A stretch of DNA of 64,000 nt from JAXLWB01 sp046328715 (GTDB lineage: Bacteria; Chloroflexota; Anaerolineae; Caldilineales; Caldilineaceae): positions 1 through 64,000 of the forward strand of contig JAXLWB010000016.1 of assembly GCA_046328715.1 (NCBI GenBank), given 5' to 3'. The stretch's first letter is position 1. Each line of letters opens with the position of its first letter. The notes below the pieces were generated by a model that worked only from the letters and a program-made list of their open reading frames with translations, made no database searches and was not told the origin of the DNA. A program made the translations under genes and the position numbers. Below, one piece after another: positions 52,271-61,960 of the stretch.

Positions 52271-53287
52271 TTATACCACCCGATCTGTCAACGGCTCCCC
52301 GTTTAGAAGATGCACAACATTTTCAAAGTCGCCCCACGGAGTTGCATCGTATGCGTCCGTGCCTGCTGCGGTATGGGGTGTGAGCAGCACGTTGTAGCTT
52401 GAGGTGCGAGCCAGCGCCACCAGCGGATTATCGAATAGGATTGGCTCATACTCGTAGGTGTCAAGTGCGGCCCCGCCGAGCTGCCCATTCCGAATTGCTG
52501 CGGCTAAGGCAGGCTCGTCAATCACGCTGCCGCTGCCACAATGGACCAACAGCGCGCCTCTCTTCATCTGGGCAAAAACGGCACGATTGAGCGACTGATC
52601 GGTCTCCTGGCTATAAGGTAACAATGAGCAGAGGATGTCGCTTTGCTGATAGATTTGCTCCGGCGGAGCGTAGGTAAGGTTAAACTCTTGCTCAACACTG
52701 GCGGGCAACCTTTGACGTTTGTGGTAGAAAAGCTGGCGCAGTCGCATCGGCTTGAGCATCCGTGCCAGTTCCACACCGATCTCACCAAAGCCTAGGATTC
52801 CTACATTGCTTTGATAGAGATTACGCACCTCATGACGCTGCGACCAATTGTAGGCGAAGACGTTTTCATCGGTGCGCCGTGAAGTGCGCCAATTGCCAGC
52901 AGCAGCTGCTACAGCAGAGACCTCGCGCACTTTTTTCACTAATGCCAGTATCTGGAGCAACATGTGCTCTGCCACCATAATACAGCCAACCACGGGAGTT
53001 GCGCAGACCGGGATACCCGCCTGTTGGGCGGCGAGCAGATCAATGTCATAGGTTAGCGAACCGAGGCGTTGGATCAAACGCAGCTTGGGTGCCTTCGCCA
53101 GCAGTTGCGCATCGATAGGTCCGGCACGCTCGCTGATCAGAAAATCACAATCAGCAAGCTGCTGCGAGATTTCTTCGCGTGCGTGATGGGACAAAAAAGT
53201 AACGGCGAGGGAATCTGGAGCATGTTTGAGTGCTGACCGTTGATGGCGTGGGCTACGTTCGGTCAGAAAGAGCAGTGTATGCCTCAT
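52271..53287 (-). CDS. D-isomer-specific 2-hydroxyacid dehydrogenase-like protein, catalytic Arg missing
   Basis: 338 residues. Rossmann motif GILGFGEIGVELARML is in the middle. The catalytic Glu (DTYEYEPILFDNPL) and His (LLTPHTAAGT) are present. In the motif that normally reads NxxRGxxxDE, this protein has VHCGSGSVIDE, so the substrate-binding Arg is replaced by Ser. NAD(P)-binding is expected, but ordinary 2-hydroxyacid reduction is doubtful. Its start codon touches the stop of the acyl-CoA-binding protein gene, so the two are probably one operon. Confidence 0.85.
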   Translation of the reverse strand: MRHTLLFLTERSPRHQRSALKHAPDSLAVTFLSHHAREEISQQLADCDFLISERAGPIDAQLLAKAPKLRLIQRLGSLTYDIDLLAAQQAGIPVCATPVVGCIMVAEHMLLQILALVKKVREVSAVAAAAGNWRTSRRTDENVFAYNWSQRHEVRNLYQSNVGILGFGEIGVELARMLKPMRLRQLFYHKRQRLPASVEQEFNLTYAPPEQIYQQSDILCSLLPYSQETDQSLNRAVFAQMKRGALLVHCGSGSVIDEPALAAAIRNGQLGGAALDTYEYEPILFDNPLVALARTSSYNVLLTPHTAAGTDAYDATPWGDFENVVHLLNGEPLTDRVV

Positions 53288-53545
53288 CTAGCTTTGCAGT
53301 TTCTTCACTAAATCAATGTAGCTCTGCATCGCCGTCTCTTGCGCAGTTCCTTTTACCTTGGCCCATGCATCGTATTTTGCACGAGCAATAAAATCGCTAA
53401 AGCCAGGTCGGTTTCCCTGCACGTCACCAACCGTTGCTTGTTTGTAGAAGGCGTACAATTGGAGCATCGTGTTGTTGTCAGGCTTTTTGGCCAGTTGCGT
53501 GGCTGCTTGACTTGCTTCTTCAAAAATTGTTTTTAGGTCAGACAT
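53288..53545 (-). CDS. Acyl-CoA-binding protein
   Basis: 85 residues from ATG 53545, with AGAGG upstream; a longer reading to 53587 is less likely. The ACBP signature YAFYKQATVGDVQGNRPGF is followed by DFIARAKYDAWAKVKG, with the conserved Tyr, Lys and Trp of the acyl-CoA pocket. It binds medium to long acyl-CoA in the cytoplasm. ACBP is common in eukaryotes and scattered in bacteria. It is coupled with the atypical dehydrogenase that follows without a gap. Confidence 0.92.
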   Translation of the reverse strand: MSDLKTIFEEASQAATQLAKKPDNNTMLQLYAFYKQATVGDVQGNRPGFSDFIARAKYDAWAKVKGTAQETAMQSYIDLVKKLQS

Positions 53546-53752
53546 AAGAGCCTCTGTTTCATCGTAATCGACATGAATGAACTGCAAAATTGCGGATTTC
53601 AGAATGCGGATTGCGAATTGTAGCGCCGCTTGTGACTTGCAGTTTCATCGTTATGGATGCGGCAGTCACATTGCCTAAAAGAATGATACACCTGAAGTGA
53701 TCCTCAGGCAATCATAACGCAATCGCTAATAGAACAATCCACCTGGGACGAG

Positions 53753-53758
53753 TATAAT
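53753..53758 (+). promoter_or_regulatory. TATAAT box directly before a start codon
   Basis: TATAAT ends 6 bp before the ATG at 53765, and no ribosome-binding site is present. This places the expected transcription start at or next to the A of the ATG, so the mRNA may be leaderless. Confidence 0.5.
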
Positions 53759-53764
53759 CCCACT

Positions 53765-54661
53765 ATGGCACAGATCCATCATCCCAAAGCCACGCCTAAA
53801 CGGCCTCTTGGCGAGCCAACGCGCGGCAAAACGGCACGCAACCGACTGCGGCGTGTGGATAACTTCTTGGCGATGTACGATCCTAGGCTGATCCGGCGCA
53901 ATGATGGCGAGTTTGCACAGGCATGGTTTGTCGATCTCGGCTACGGGTCCGAGCCGTGGACAGCGCTAGAAAGTGCAGAGCGGCTGCGGAAACTCAATCC
54001 GCGCTTGCCCGTGCTAGGGGTTGAAATCGATCCCGAACGGGTGGCAGCCGCACAACCCTATGCCGATGCGTTGACCCAATTTCGTCTCGGCGGCTTTAAC
54101 GTGCCGCTACAGTCGTTAGCCACAGGTAGAGTCGAAACAGCGCGCGCCATCCGCGCCTTTAATGTGCTTCGTCAATACAACGAAACAGCAGTTGCTGACG
54201 CCTGGGCACAGATGATGAAATGTTTGCTGCCGGGCGGACTTTTGATTGAAGGCACTTCTGACCCATTGGGTAGGATTTGGGTGGCGAATGTGTTGAGGAA
54301 AGGAGAAAGGGAACTGGGGAGTAGGGGAGATAGGGAGAGTTCCACGACAAATGATCACCTGCCTCCTGCCACCTGCCACCTGCTCGTCTTCAGCAGCAAT
54401 TTCCGCACTGGCTTTGATCCAGGCGAGTTTCAGGAGCGGCTACCGAAGAACCTGATCCATCATATGGTAGAAGGAGAGTGGATCTTTGACTTCTTTGCGG
54501 CGTGGAAACGGGCAGCGGCGGCAACCACAGCTTATAAAACATTTGGCTTGCGCCAGTGGTTTGCGGCCGCAGCGTTACAGCTTGCAGAGCAGGGTTACGT
54601 CGTCGATACAAGGCGCAAGTGGATTGCGAATGGGTATCTACTACTTTCTTTGACTCCATAA
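53765..54661 (+). CDS. SAM-dependent methyltransferase-like protein with repeat-derived insertion
   Basis: 298 residues. A class I methyltransferase-like core is suggested by FVDLGYGSEPWTALESAERL, LGVEIDPERVAAA and CLLPGGLLIEGTSDPLG. The motif I glycines are sparse, so activity is uncertain. Between about residues 178 and 206 the frame runs through word-repeat DNA (ERELGSRGDRESSTTNDHL, then PPATCHLL). This adds ~28 residues without breaking the frame. The gene may be leaderless (see 53753). Confidence 0.6.
   Translation: MAQIHHPKATPKRPLGEPTRGKTARNRLRRVDNFLAMYDPRLIRRNDGEFAQAWFVDLGYGSEPWTALESAERLRKLNPRLPVLGVEIDPERVAAAQPYADALTQFRLGGFNVPLQSLATGRVETARAIRAFNVLRQYNETAVADAWAQMMKCLLPGGLLIEGTSDPLGRIWVANVLRKGERELGSRGDRESSTTNDHLPPATCHLLVFSSNFRTGFDPGEFQERLPKNLIHHMVEGEWIFDFFAAWKRAAAATTAYKTFGLRQWFAAAALQLAEQGYVVDTRRKWIANGYLLLSLTP
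54295..54384. repeat. Word repeat inside methyltransferase-like gene
   Basis: The left half is AGGAAAGGAGAAAGGGAACT and GGGGAGTAGGGGAGATAGGG; the right half is CCTGCCTCCTGCCACCTGCC and ACCTGC. The halves belong to two different word families and are not complementary, unlike most intergenic copies. The whole stretch is read in frame. Confidence 0.75.
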
Positions 54662-54699
54662 TAAAAAGAGCGCAACGACCGGATAATCGTTACGCTCTT
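54661..54699 (-). terminator. Terminator, strongest on the minus strand
   Basis: AAGAGCGTAACGA and TCGTTGCGCTCTT form a stem, followed on the minus strand by TTTTTAT. It ends the small gene at 54720 and can also serve the methyltransferase-like gene on the plus strand. Confidence 0.85.
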
Positions 54700-54719
54700 A
54701 TTCTCTCGCTTGTTTGAAA

Positions 54720-54923
54720 TTACAGAATTCTTCGGCGATGGGTTACTTTTTCGTGCTTGGCTTCGTGAATTTCAGGCTCAAAGAGCACATAGTCAGCTTC
54801 GACCGTGTGCCAATAATTCTGGATATGCTCGGATCGCTCGGCAGAAACTGGGAGAGCTTGTCGGTCGATTTTGGCAACAGTGCCATTCTTGCGCACATCG
54901 GCATTGATGGAGGCGTTGATCAT
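54720..54923 (-). CDS. Small conserved-looking hypothetical protein
   Basis: 67 residues from ATG 54923 (MINASINADVRKNGTVAKIDRQ), with AAAGGAG 8 bp upstream. A strong terminator lies just after the stop on the same strand. These two signals make it likely real despite its size. It is soluble, with His/Lys at the C-terminus. No family is recognised. It lies between a methyltransferase-like gene (convergent) and the GH3 pseudogene. Confidence 0.6.
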   Translation of the reverse strand: MINASINADVRKNGTVAKIDRQALPVSAERSEHIQNYWHTVEADYVLFEPEIHEAKHEKVTHRRRIL

Positions 54924-55150
54924 TAGATAGACTCCTTTGTCTAGAAACAATTTTGAAAGAACTTTACAGCTTTCTCCGTTTTGTTACAACACCATTGCAT
55001 TGTAACAAAAAACTATTAAAAAGCAATCCGACATTTGAACGATTCATTCGTTGTTTTGTGTAACAGCGTTTTGTGTAACAGCAAGACTCACATTCAATAT
55101 TATACGCATAAACCTTGCGCCTAACATGTAGCTTTCCTAACAAATAGCAT

Positions 55151-57529
55151 TTACATGGCAGCAGTTTCACTTGAATGTACACGTGCTGTGCTAAAGAACA
55201 CCTTCTCCTCGCCGGAGACTTCAGCATCAGCATTGATTCTGATTGCAGCACTCAATTTGATATCTACTGAGGAAGTACCGAGCAGCAGTTCGACCTTGCC
55301 AGCTTCGATGCCATACTGCATGTTACGATTAAAGTAGGCAAGTTGGTTGGCATAGAGTGTAAACGTGATCTGCTGCTTCTCGCCAGCCTGCAAAGTGACG
55401 CGCTTAAAGCCTTTTGGCTCACTTGATTGGCCGTGTCACCGATGCTTCTCGGTGGCGAATATAGAGTTGGACGACCTCGTCGCCTGCAACCTGACCGACG
55501 TTGGTTACACGCAACGAAATCTCGACACTCTCGCCCGCATTGATTTCGGTGTTCAAAAGTTGTAAATCGCTCAGTTCAAACTGCGTATAGCTCAGCCCAA
55601 AAGCCAAAGGGAAAAAGCGGTTCGTTGCTAGCGTCCACATAAGGTCCATAGGGAAAGATCAGGCGCCTGATGGCTTGTGGTTGTAGAAGAGCGGGATCTG
55701 TCCTGCGTTGCGTGCGATGGTCACTGGCAACTTGCCGCCAGGATTGATGTCTCCAAAGAGAGCATCGGCGATGGCGGCTGCCTTCTTCACCAGGGAACCA
55801 TGCTTCGAGAATGGCAGGCACATGTTCCGCAATCCACGGCGAGGAAACCGGACGACCATTGACAAAGACAACGACAACCGGTTTACCAGTCGCCACAATC
55901 GCCTTGACCAGTTCTTCCTGTACGCCAGGAAGAGTCAACGAAGTGCGATCCCGGAATTCACCGGTCGAACAATCTTGCGTCAGCCCCGATTTGTCACCGA
56001 CGACAACAATCGCCACGTCCGAGCGTTCGGCAAGAGCGACGGCCTCGGCAAAACCAGCGGTTGAGTCACCCAGCACGTCACAGCCTTTGGCATAGTAAAT
56101 TGCGCTGCCTTGGCCAAGTTTGTCTTGCAGTGCCATCAGCACACTCTGAATCTCAACAAAGTTGTCTTCGGAGTTGGACCGACTCAGGCAGAGGCGTCTC
56201 ACTTAGCCCGGCACCGTTCATGGCGACTAGAATTTCAATGTGAGCGGGATAGGAATAGTCACCGACCAGGTTGCGTAAATTGTTGGCGTTGGGTCCAATT
56301 ACGGCAACCGAGCGTAAGCTCTTGGGCAACGGCAGCAAGTTGCCTTCATTTTTAAGCAGCACGAGTGACTTTTGGGAAATGGTATAGGCGAGTTGGCGTT
56401 GGCTGGCGGTGTCAAAGACACTGGCAACCCGATCCACATTGACGTATGGATTCTCGAACAAGCCGAGTTCAAATTTCAGGTGCAGATGGCGGCGCACCGA
56501 TTGGTCAATCAAGGCTTCGTCGATCTGACCGTGATGAACAGCATCGAGCATGGGCTGGGCGTAACAATCACTCGTTGGCAATTCAACATCGACACCCGCT
56601 GTCAACGACATCTGTGAGGCTTCGGCTTTGTCACGTGCATATTCGTGATAGTTGTAGAGGCTGTTGATCGACATGTAATCGGAAACCACCACCCCATCAA
56701 AGCCCCACTCACCCCGAATCAAGTCGCTCATCAGCCACTTGGATGAGCTGACAGGAATGCCGTCCAACTCATGGTAGCCTGCCATCAAGGCGCGCACCTT
56801 GGCAACTTTTACGGCGGCCTCGAAGGGATGGAGATAGATTTCATGCAGTTCGCGCTCAGCAATGTGCGCTGGTGCCCAATTGAGGCCACCTTCGGTCACG
56901 CTGTAGCCAACAAAGTGTTTGACCGTAGAAATCACGCCCTGGCTGAGGTTCTCTCCTTGCAGCCCACGAATATAGGCCACGCCCATTGCGGCGATCAGGG
57001 TTGGGTCTTCGCCAAAGGTCTCCTCAATCCGTCCCCAACGTGGGTCGCGTCCGATATCAAGGATGGGTGATAGCCCTTGGTGGGCACCAACTGCGCGCAT
57101 CTGCTTGCGAATTTCACCGGTCATCGCCTCGGCAAGTTCTGGTTGCCAACTGCTGGCCAAGCCAATGATCTGTGGAAAGGCGGTAGCATTGCGCGCTGTG
57201 TAGCCACTACAGCATTCCTCGTGGATCAGCGCTGGAATGCCCAATCGTGTCTGCTCCACCAGAAAGCGCTGAAGTTCGTTGCTCAACTTGGCACAACCAA
57301 TGGGATCGAGGCTGGAGGCTCCCGCCAGCCGTGTGATCTGACCAATGCCATGTGCGAGCTTTTGCTGGGCTTTGCTGCGGTCAAAGGATTGATTATCGAG
57401 CAGCTCATAGATCCAATAGCTGCCGATCTGGGCGATTTTTTCCTCAAGTGTCATCAAGGAGAGTAGATTAGCCACCCGTTCCTCGATGGAAAGGTTGGGG
57501 TTTTGGTAAGGGTAGGTGATTTGTTTCAT
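55151..57529 (-). pseudogene. GH3 beta-glucosidase, decayed by about five frameshifts
   Basis: The N-terminal part (57529-56153, 458 residues) is intact. It has the GH3 TIM-barrel with VKHFVGY and nucleophile Asp in GFDGVVVSDYMS. The frame is then broken near 56165 (continuing SEDNFVEIQSVLMALQDK), near 55795 (KKAAAIADALFGDINPGGKL), near 55665 (FPYGPYVDASNEPLFPFG), near 55610 (FGLSYTQFELSDLQLLN) and near 55420 (LQAGEKQQITFTLYANQ). The C-terminal fibronectin-III-like domain ends at 55151. Between the breaks the protein sequence is well conserved, so decay is recent, or the assembly is locally error-prone. The original enzyme cleaved terminal beta-glucosyl or related residues. An intact promoter remains upstream. 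Confidence 0.85.
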
Positions 57530-57832
57530 AGCCGTTTTTTGAAAGGTTGTCTCAAATTAATATCTGTTGGTATAACATCGTAACCGCTGGTTGTCAACAG
57601 TACTTGAGAGCTTGCACCACTTTCAAGAACCTGGCACTGATTCAAAGGCCGTGTGCTTTCGGGCTGGCTGATTGTGTGTTACACTACACTTTGAAACACT
57701 CTTCTTACCTGTTCACAATATCTATAATGCGTGGATACGCACTTGTGGTTCAAACAGGCCCAACCTTTATTAAGTACAGGTCTGACCCAATTTTCAATCA
57801 TGCGTACCATGAATCATTAAGGAGAAGTTTGT
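57530..57832. other. 303-bp divergent region between GH3 pseudogene and fucI
   Basis: No gene. It contains the minus-strand promoter at 57569-57597 and, for fucI, a TATAAT at 57723-57728 without a clear -35. Confidence 0.5.
57569..57597 (-). promoter_or_regulatory. Sigma70-type promoter of the GH3 pseudogene
   Basis: On the minus strand: TTGACA, 17 bp, TATACC. The predicted start lies about 33 nt before the ATG at 57529. Confidence 0.7.
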
Positions 57833-59641
57833 ATGGCATCTCAATTTACAGTCGCCTCCCCAACCAATCGCCTGATTGGGGATATGCCCAAGATTGGCAT
57901 CCGTCCAACCATTGATGGTCGTCTGGGTGGTGTGCGCGAGAGTTTGGAAACTCAATGTATGAATATGGCGCAAGCCGTGGCCAATCTGATCACGAGCAAT
58001 TTGCGCCATTACAACGGTATGCCTGTGGAATGTGTCATTGCCGATTCGACCATCGGCGGTGTGGCTGAGGCCGCAGCCTGTGCCGAAAAGTTCCGCAAGG
58101 CTGGTGTCGGGGTCTCGATCACAGTGACACCGTGTTGGTGCTACGGCTCAGAGACGATGGATATGGACCCAAGCCTGCCCAAGGCAGTCTGGGGCTTCAA
58201 TGGCACCGAGCGACCGGGCGCAGTCTATCTGGCGGCAGTTTCGGCAGGGCACAACCAGAAGGGGCTGCCCATCTTCAATATCTACGGCCGCGATGTCCAG
58301 GATGGTGGCGACACATCGATTCCCGACGATGTGCAGGAGAAACTGCTGCGTTTTGCTCGGGCTGGGCTTTCAGTCGCCGATATGCGTGGCAAGAGCTATT
58401 TAGCGATGGGTGGCGTGTCGATGGGCATTGCTGGTTCAATTGTCAACCAGGAGTTCTTTGAAGAATTTTTGGGCATGCGTGTCGAAACGATTGATATGGT
58501 CGAGTTCGTACGGCGCATGAACGAAGGCATCTACGACAAAGATGAGTTCGCCACAGCGCTTGCCTGGGTCAAGCAGAATTGCAAGGAAGGCAAGGATTAC
58601 AACCCTGCGGACAAACAACTCAGTCGCGCCCAGAAGGACGAAGACTGGGAAGTTTCAGTCAAAATGGCGCTGATTGCGCGCGATTTGATGGTGGGCAATC
58701 CCAAGTTGAAGGCACTCGGTTTTGGTGAGGAGTCGAATGGACACAACGCCATCGCCTCTGGTTTCCAAGGCCAACGTCAATGGACCGATCACCTACCCAA
58801 TGGTGACTTCCTGGAAGCAATTCTCAATTCGTCCTTTGATTGGACCGGCATCCGCGCTCCTTACATCGTTGCCACCGAAAACGACGCCATGAACGGAGCT
58901 TCGATGTTGCTAGGCCACCTGCTTACTGGCACCGCCCAGATCTTTGCCGACGTGCGCACCTACTGGTCACCGGCTGCGGTGAAACGAGTTACTGGCTATC
59001 AACTGAGCGGACGCGCGGCAGGCGGCATTTTGCATCTGATCAACTCCGGCCCTGCGACATTGGACGGAACAGGGCAGCAGAGCCGCAACGGCGAACCGGT
59101 GATGAAGCCCTACTGGGAAGTCACGTCCGCAGAGGCACAAGCCTGTCTCGATGCCACCACCTGGCACTGTGGCATGCTGGAATATTTCCGCGGCGGCGGC
59201 TGGAGCACACGCTTCCGCACCAAAGGCGGCATGCCCGTGACAATGTGCCGCGTCAACCTGGTCAAAGGACTTGGCCCAGCCATGCAAATCGCCGAAGGCT
59301 GGACCGTCGATCTGCCGGACGATGTGCATACCACATTGGACGAGCGCACCAACCCCACCTGGCCGACCACCTGGTTTGTGCCCAACACCACGGGCAGCGG
59401 CCCCTTCCGCGATGTGTACACGGTAATGAACAACTGGGGAGCCAACCACGGTGCAATCAGCTACGGCCACATCGGCGCCGACCTGATTGCCCTCTGTTCG
59501 ATGTTGCGCATTCCGGTCTACATGCACAACGTTCAGGAAGAACGCATCTTCCGTCCCTCGGCCTGGACTGAATTTGGTGCCAATGAGCCAATGGGTGCAG
59601 ACTTCCGAGCTTGTGCAAATTTTGGGGCATTGTATAAGTAA
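57833..59641 (+). CDS. fucI: L-fucose isomerase
   Basis: 602 residues, the normal length for FucI. MPKIGIRPTIDGRLGGVRESLE at the start is typical, and the metal-binding Glu/Asp region reads IVATENDAMNGASMLLGHL. The substrate-loop Trp/His regions follow. It interconverts L-fucose and L-fuculose (also D-arabinose and ribulose) in the cytoplasm with Mn2+. No fuculokinase or aldolase is visible, and the divergent GH3 gene is broken, so the pathway context is incomplete here. AAGGAG precedes the ATG by 8 bases. Confidence 0.93.
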   Translation: MASQFTVASPTNRLIGDMPKIGIRPTIDGRLGGVRESLETQCMNMAQAVANLITSNLRHYNGMPVECVIADSTIGGVAEAAACAEKFRKAGVGVSITVTPCWCYGSETMDMDPSLPKAVWGFNGTERPGAVYLAAVSAGHNQKGLPIFNIYGRDVQDGGDTSIPDDVQEKLLRFARAGLSVADMRGKSYLAMGGVSMGIAGSIVNQEFFEEFLGMRVETIDMVEFVRRMNEGIYDKDEFATALAWVKQNCKEGKDYNPADKQLSRAQKDEDWEVSVKMALIARDLMVGNPKLKALGFGEESNGHNAIASGFQGQRQWTDHLPNGDFLEAILNSSFDWTGIRAPYIVATENDAMNGASMLLGHLLTGTAQIFADVRTYWSPAAVKRVTGYQLSGRAAGGILHLINSGPATLDGTGQQSRNGEPVMKPYWEVTSAEAQACLDATTWHCGMLEYFRGGGWSTRFRTKGGMPVTMCRVNLVKGLGPAMQIAEGWTVDLPDDVHTTLDERTNPTWPTTWFVPNTTGSGPFRDVYTVMNNWGANHGAISYGHIGADLIALCSMLRIPVYMHNVQEERIFRPSAWTEFGANEPMGADFRACANFGALYK

Positions 59642-59692
59642 CTAGAGATTAGAGATTAGAGATTGTTTGATAAGCAATCTCTAATCCCATTG
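59641..59692. repeat. Word-repeat inverted repeat (attagagattagagatt/aatctctaat type)
   Basis: CTAGAGATTAGAGATTAGAG and ATT on the left; AATCTCTAATCCC on the right. It begins at the fucI stop. It supplies the repeat-derived open frame upstream of the next gene, whose start is placed at 59702. Confidence 0.85.
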
Positions 59693-59701
59693 ATTCCACG
59701 C

Positions 59702-61960
59702 ATGATTCGATCTCCTCGTAGCGTACCTTCGAACCAGCACGCAGCCATCTCACTCCAAGCAGAACGGTACTCCCTTGTGGCAGCGATAACGATCCTGGCA
59801 CTTGCAATTGCCGCGCAGATGCATCGTTGGTTGTTCTATGGTGGCGTGCCTGTCACTTTCCGTGGCGAAAATGTGCCTGAGATCAACTACATCTGGCTGA
59901 TCCGCCAACAGATGGAGGCAGGGCATCCATTGACGCTCTGGCTACCGAAGTTTATTGGCGGTGAGGCGGTCGCCACCCATGCGGCCTATCCACTCTATTG
60001 GGGGATGGCGCTGATTTCCTTGCTGCTTCGTGGGTCGGTGGAGCAGGTTTATATTGGTGCTGAGTTTGTACTCTTTTTGGTTGGCGCGCTGGGAACGTTT
60101 GCGTTGGTGCGTCGGCTCACGAGAAACCTTGCGGCTGGGATCGTGGCAGGTGCAATTTTCAGTTTAATCCCTGCTCATCTCAACGCCATCGAAGGCTTTT
60201 ATCTACAATGTTCGTGGATGTTGATCCCTTGGCTATTCTGGCAGATCGAAGTGCGTTGCACATCTGAGCAACCGTTACGGGCACGCGATGCAGTCGCACC
60301 CGGCATTCTGATCGGAATCCTGTTGCTGCTGTCGATCCAGATGCCGATGATGATGTTTCCCTATCTTGCGATCTACTGGCTGCTTCGAGAATGGCAGAGT
60401 TGGAGTTCCGACACGTCGCCGCTACGTTCGCAGGGTTGGTGGCGGGCACACGGTCGCATTTGGGTGCTAAGCGGTCTAATCGGCGTCGGAATTTCTCTAA
60501 GTTACTATTTGCCCACAGCGCTTGAACTTTTTAATTTGGGTTGGAGCCGCTACGTCAATGATGAGTTAGGTGTAACGGTCGACCTGTCGTTTTTGTGGTT
60601 TATGCTGAGTTATCGCTGGTCTTCCGAGATGACGACACTTCGTTGGCACCATATCTCTTGGTACCTGGGTGGATTAGCGATTGGGTTGGCGCTGTTCGGC
60701 TGGATGAGTTGGATTCGCAAACGGATCGCCTGGATTTATTTTGTCTTTGCACTCCTTTCGCTACTCTTGTTGGTCGGTGAAAGCCTGGGGTCGATTCCAA
60801 ACTGGGTTTATCGAGGAGTGGAAGCGCTGCCGCTGTTGAATGGCGTTCTGCGTCGCTCCTTTCGCTTTGTGCTGCCCTTCTCATTGGCGATCAGTGTATT
60901 GGCCGGCTTTGGCATTGAGAGTTTACTTCGTTGGACTCGAATCAAAACGTTGGGGATGATGCTCCTCATCGCCGCAGTTGTGAGTGGTGCGGTGCTGACC
61001 GATTATTGGCTGCATCGAGGCAACTTTCGAGTCATGGAAAGCTATTTGGAGCCGGACCGAGCTGCCCTGGTCGATTGGCTCAATCAACAGCCCAACACAG
61101 ACCGCTATCTCATTCCCTTTGAATATGGGTTGACCGCTGATGGTTATCTGCGTGGCTACCATGTGGCTGCCATGCATCACCTGCTTGAGCGCCCCGGCAT
61201 ATGGGACGATTCGTTTGTTGGACACTACGCCAGCCGCAGGGCGGATGAGTTGATACAAGCCTGCATCGTAACCCATCCACTTTGGGCGAAATCGATCACA
61301 CCGATTCTGGCTGCCATGCTCGATCTAGCAAACGTTCGTTACTACATTCTCAACGGCGATGTCAACGAGCAAAAGGAGCTGCTCACTGCGTTCCAAGCCT
61401 CGGAGATGCCACAGGTTTTCTCGCAAGGAACGTTGAATATCTTTGAAAACCCGGATGTACGGCCCTTTGTGCAATTCTACGCCGCAGCCGTGCGTTATGC
61501 AGGCGGTAACCTGGCAGGCGAATTTCAAGAATGGTTGCCCTTGACCAACCAGCGCAATCTTGCCCTATTCGACGGCGAGCCATCGACCATGAACTCAACG
61601 ACGCAATCGATTGCTAACGTCCAGTTACTCGCAGAGATCGCCTCCATTGCCCAGCCAGAAGGGCAATCTACCTGGCAACGCTCCGCTCCCAACCAAATCG
61701 AAGTGGAGAGCACCTTTACAGAACCAGTCAATCTTGTCGTTGCCGAAGCGTGGTTTCCGGGATGGCAGGTCTGGGTCGATGGTGTGCAGAAACCGCTATT
61801 GCGTGCCAATTACGCCTTCATGGGTGTACAACTCGACGCAGGTCAACACACTGTTAAATTCCGCTATTCACCACCCTGGTACACCTGGTTCGGCTGGGGC
61901 GTTGCCGCTTTGGTTTGGCTCTTTGCTGCTCTGCTATTCAGTAGGACAGTAGGACAGTGA
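59702..61960 (+). CDS. Large polytopic membrane protein, YfhO/GT-C glycosyltransferase-like
   Basis: 752 residues from ATG 59702. About 11-13 membrane helices fill residues 25-470, beginning with SLVAAITILALAIAAQM. An acidic first-loop segment (FRGENVPEINY) fits GT-C or YfhO-type proteins. A soluble extracytoplasmic domain of about 250 residues follows, and a terminal helix ends it. Such proteins transfer sugars from lipid carriers in envelope polysaccharide or teichoic-acid modification. The next gene encodes a similar protein. Its end (SRTVGQ) lies in a word repeat. Confidence 0.65.
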   Translation: MIRSPRSVPSNQHAAISLQAERYSLVAAITILALAIAAQMHRWLFYGGVPVTFRGENVPEINYIWLIRQQMEAGHPLTLWLPKFIGGEAVATHAAYPLYWGMALISLLLRGSVEQVYIGAEFVLFLVGALGTFALVRRLTRNLAAGIVAGAIFSLIPAHLNAIEGFYLQCSWMLIPWLFWQIEVRCTSEQPLRARDAVAPGILIGILLLLSIQMPMMMFPYLAIYWLLREWQSWSSDTSPLRSQGWWRAHGRIWVLSGLIGVGISLSYYLPTALELFNLGWSRYVNDELGVTVDLSFLWFMLSYRWSSEMTTLRWHHISWYLGGLAIGLALFGWMSWIRKRIAWIYFVFALLSLLLLVGESLGSIPNWVYRGVEALPLLNGVLRRSFRFVLPFSLAISVLAGFGIESLLRWTRIKTLGMMLLIAAVVSGAVLTDYWLHRGNFRVMESYLEPDRAALVDWLNQQPNTDRYLIPFEYGLTADGYLRGYHVAAMHHLLERPGIWDDSFVGHYASRRADELIQACIVTHPLWAKSITPILAAMLDLANVRYYILNGDVNEQKELLTAFQASEMPQVFSQGTLNIFENPDVRPFVQFYAAAVRYAGGNLAGEFQEWLPLTNQRNLALFDGEPSTMNSTTQSIANVQLLAEIASIAQPEGQSTWQRSAPNQIEVESTFTEPVNLVVAEAWFPGWQVWVDGVQKPLLRANYAFMGVQLDAGQHTVKFRYSPPWYTWFGWGVAALVWLFAALLFSRTVGQ

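Noticed and set aside
58840..59571. 243-codon frame inside fucI, and 186-codon antisense frame
   Set aside because: Arg/His-rich translations typical of shifted frames; fucI is complete and recognisable.
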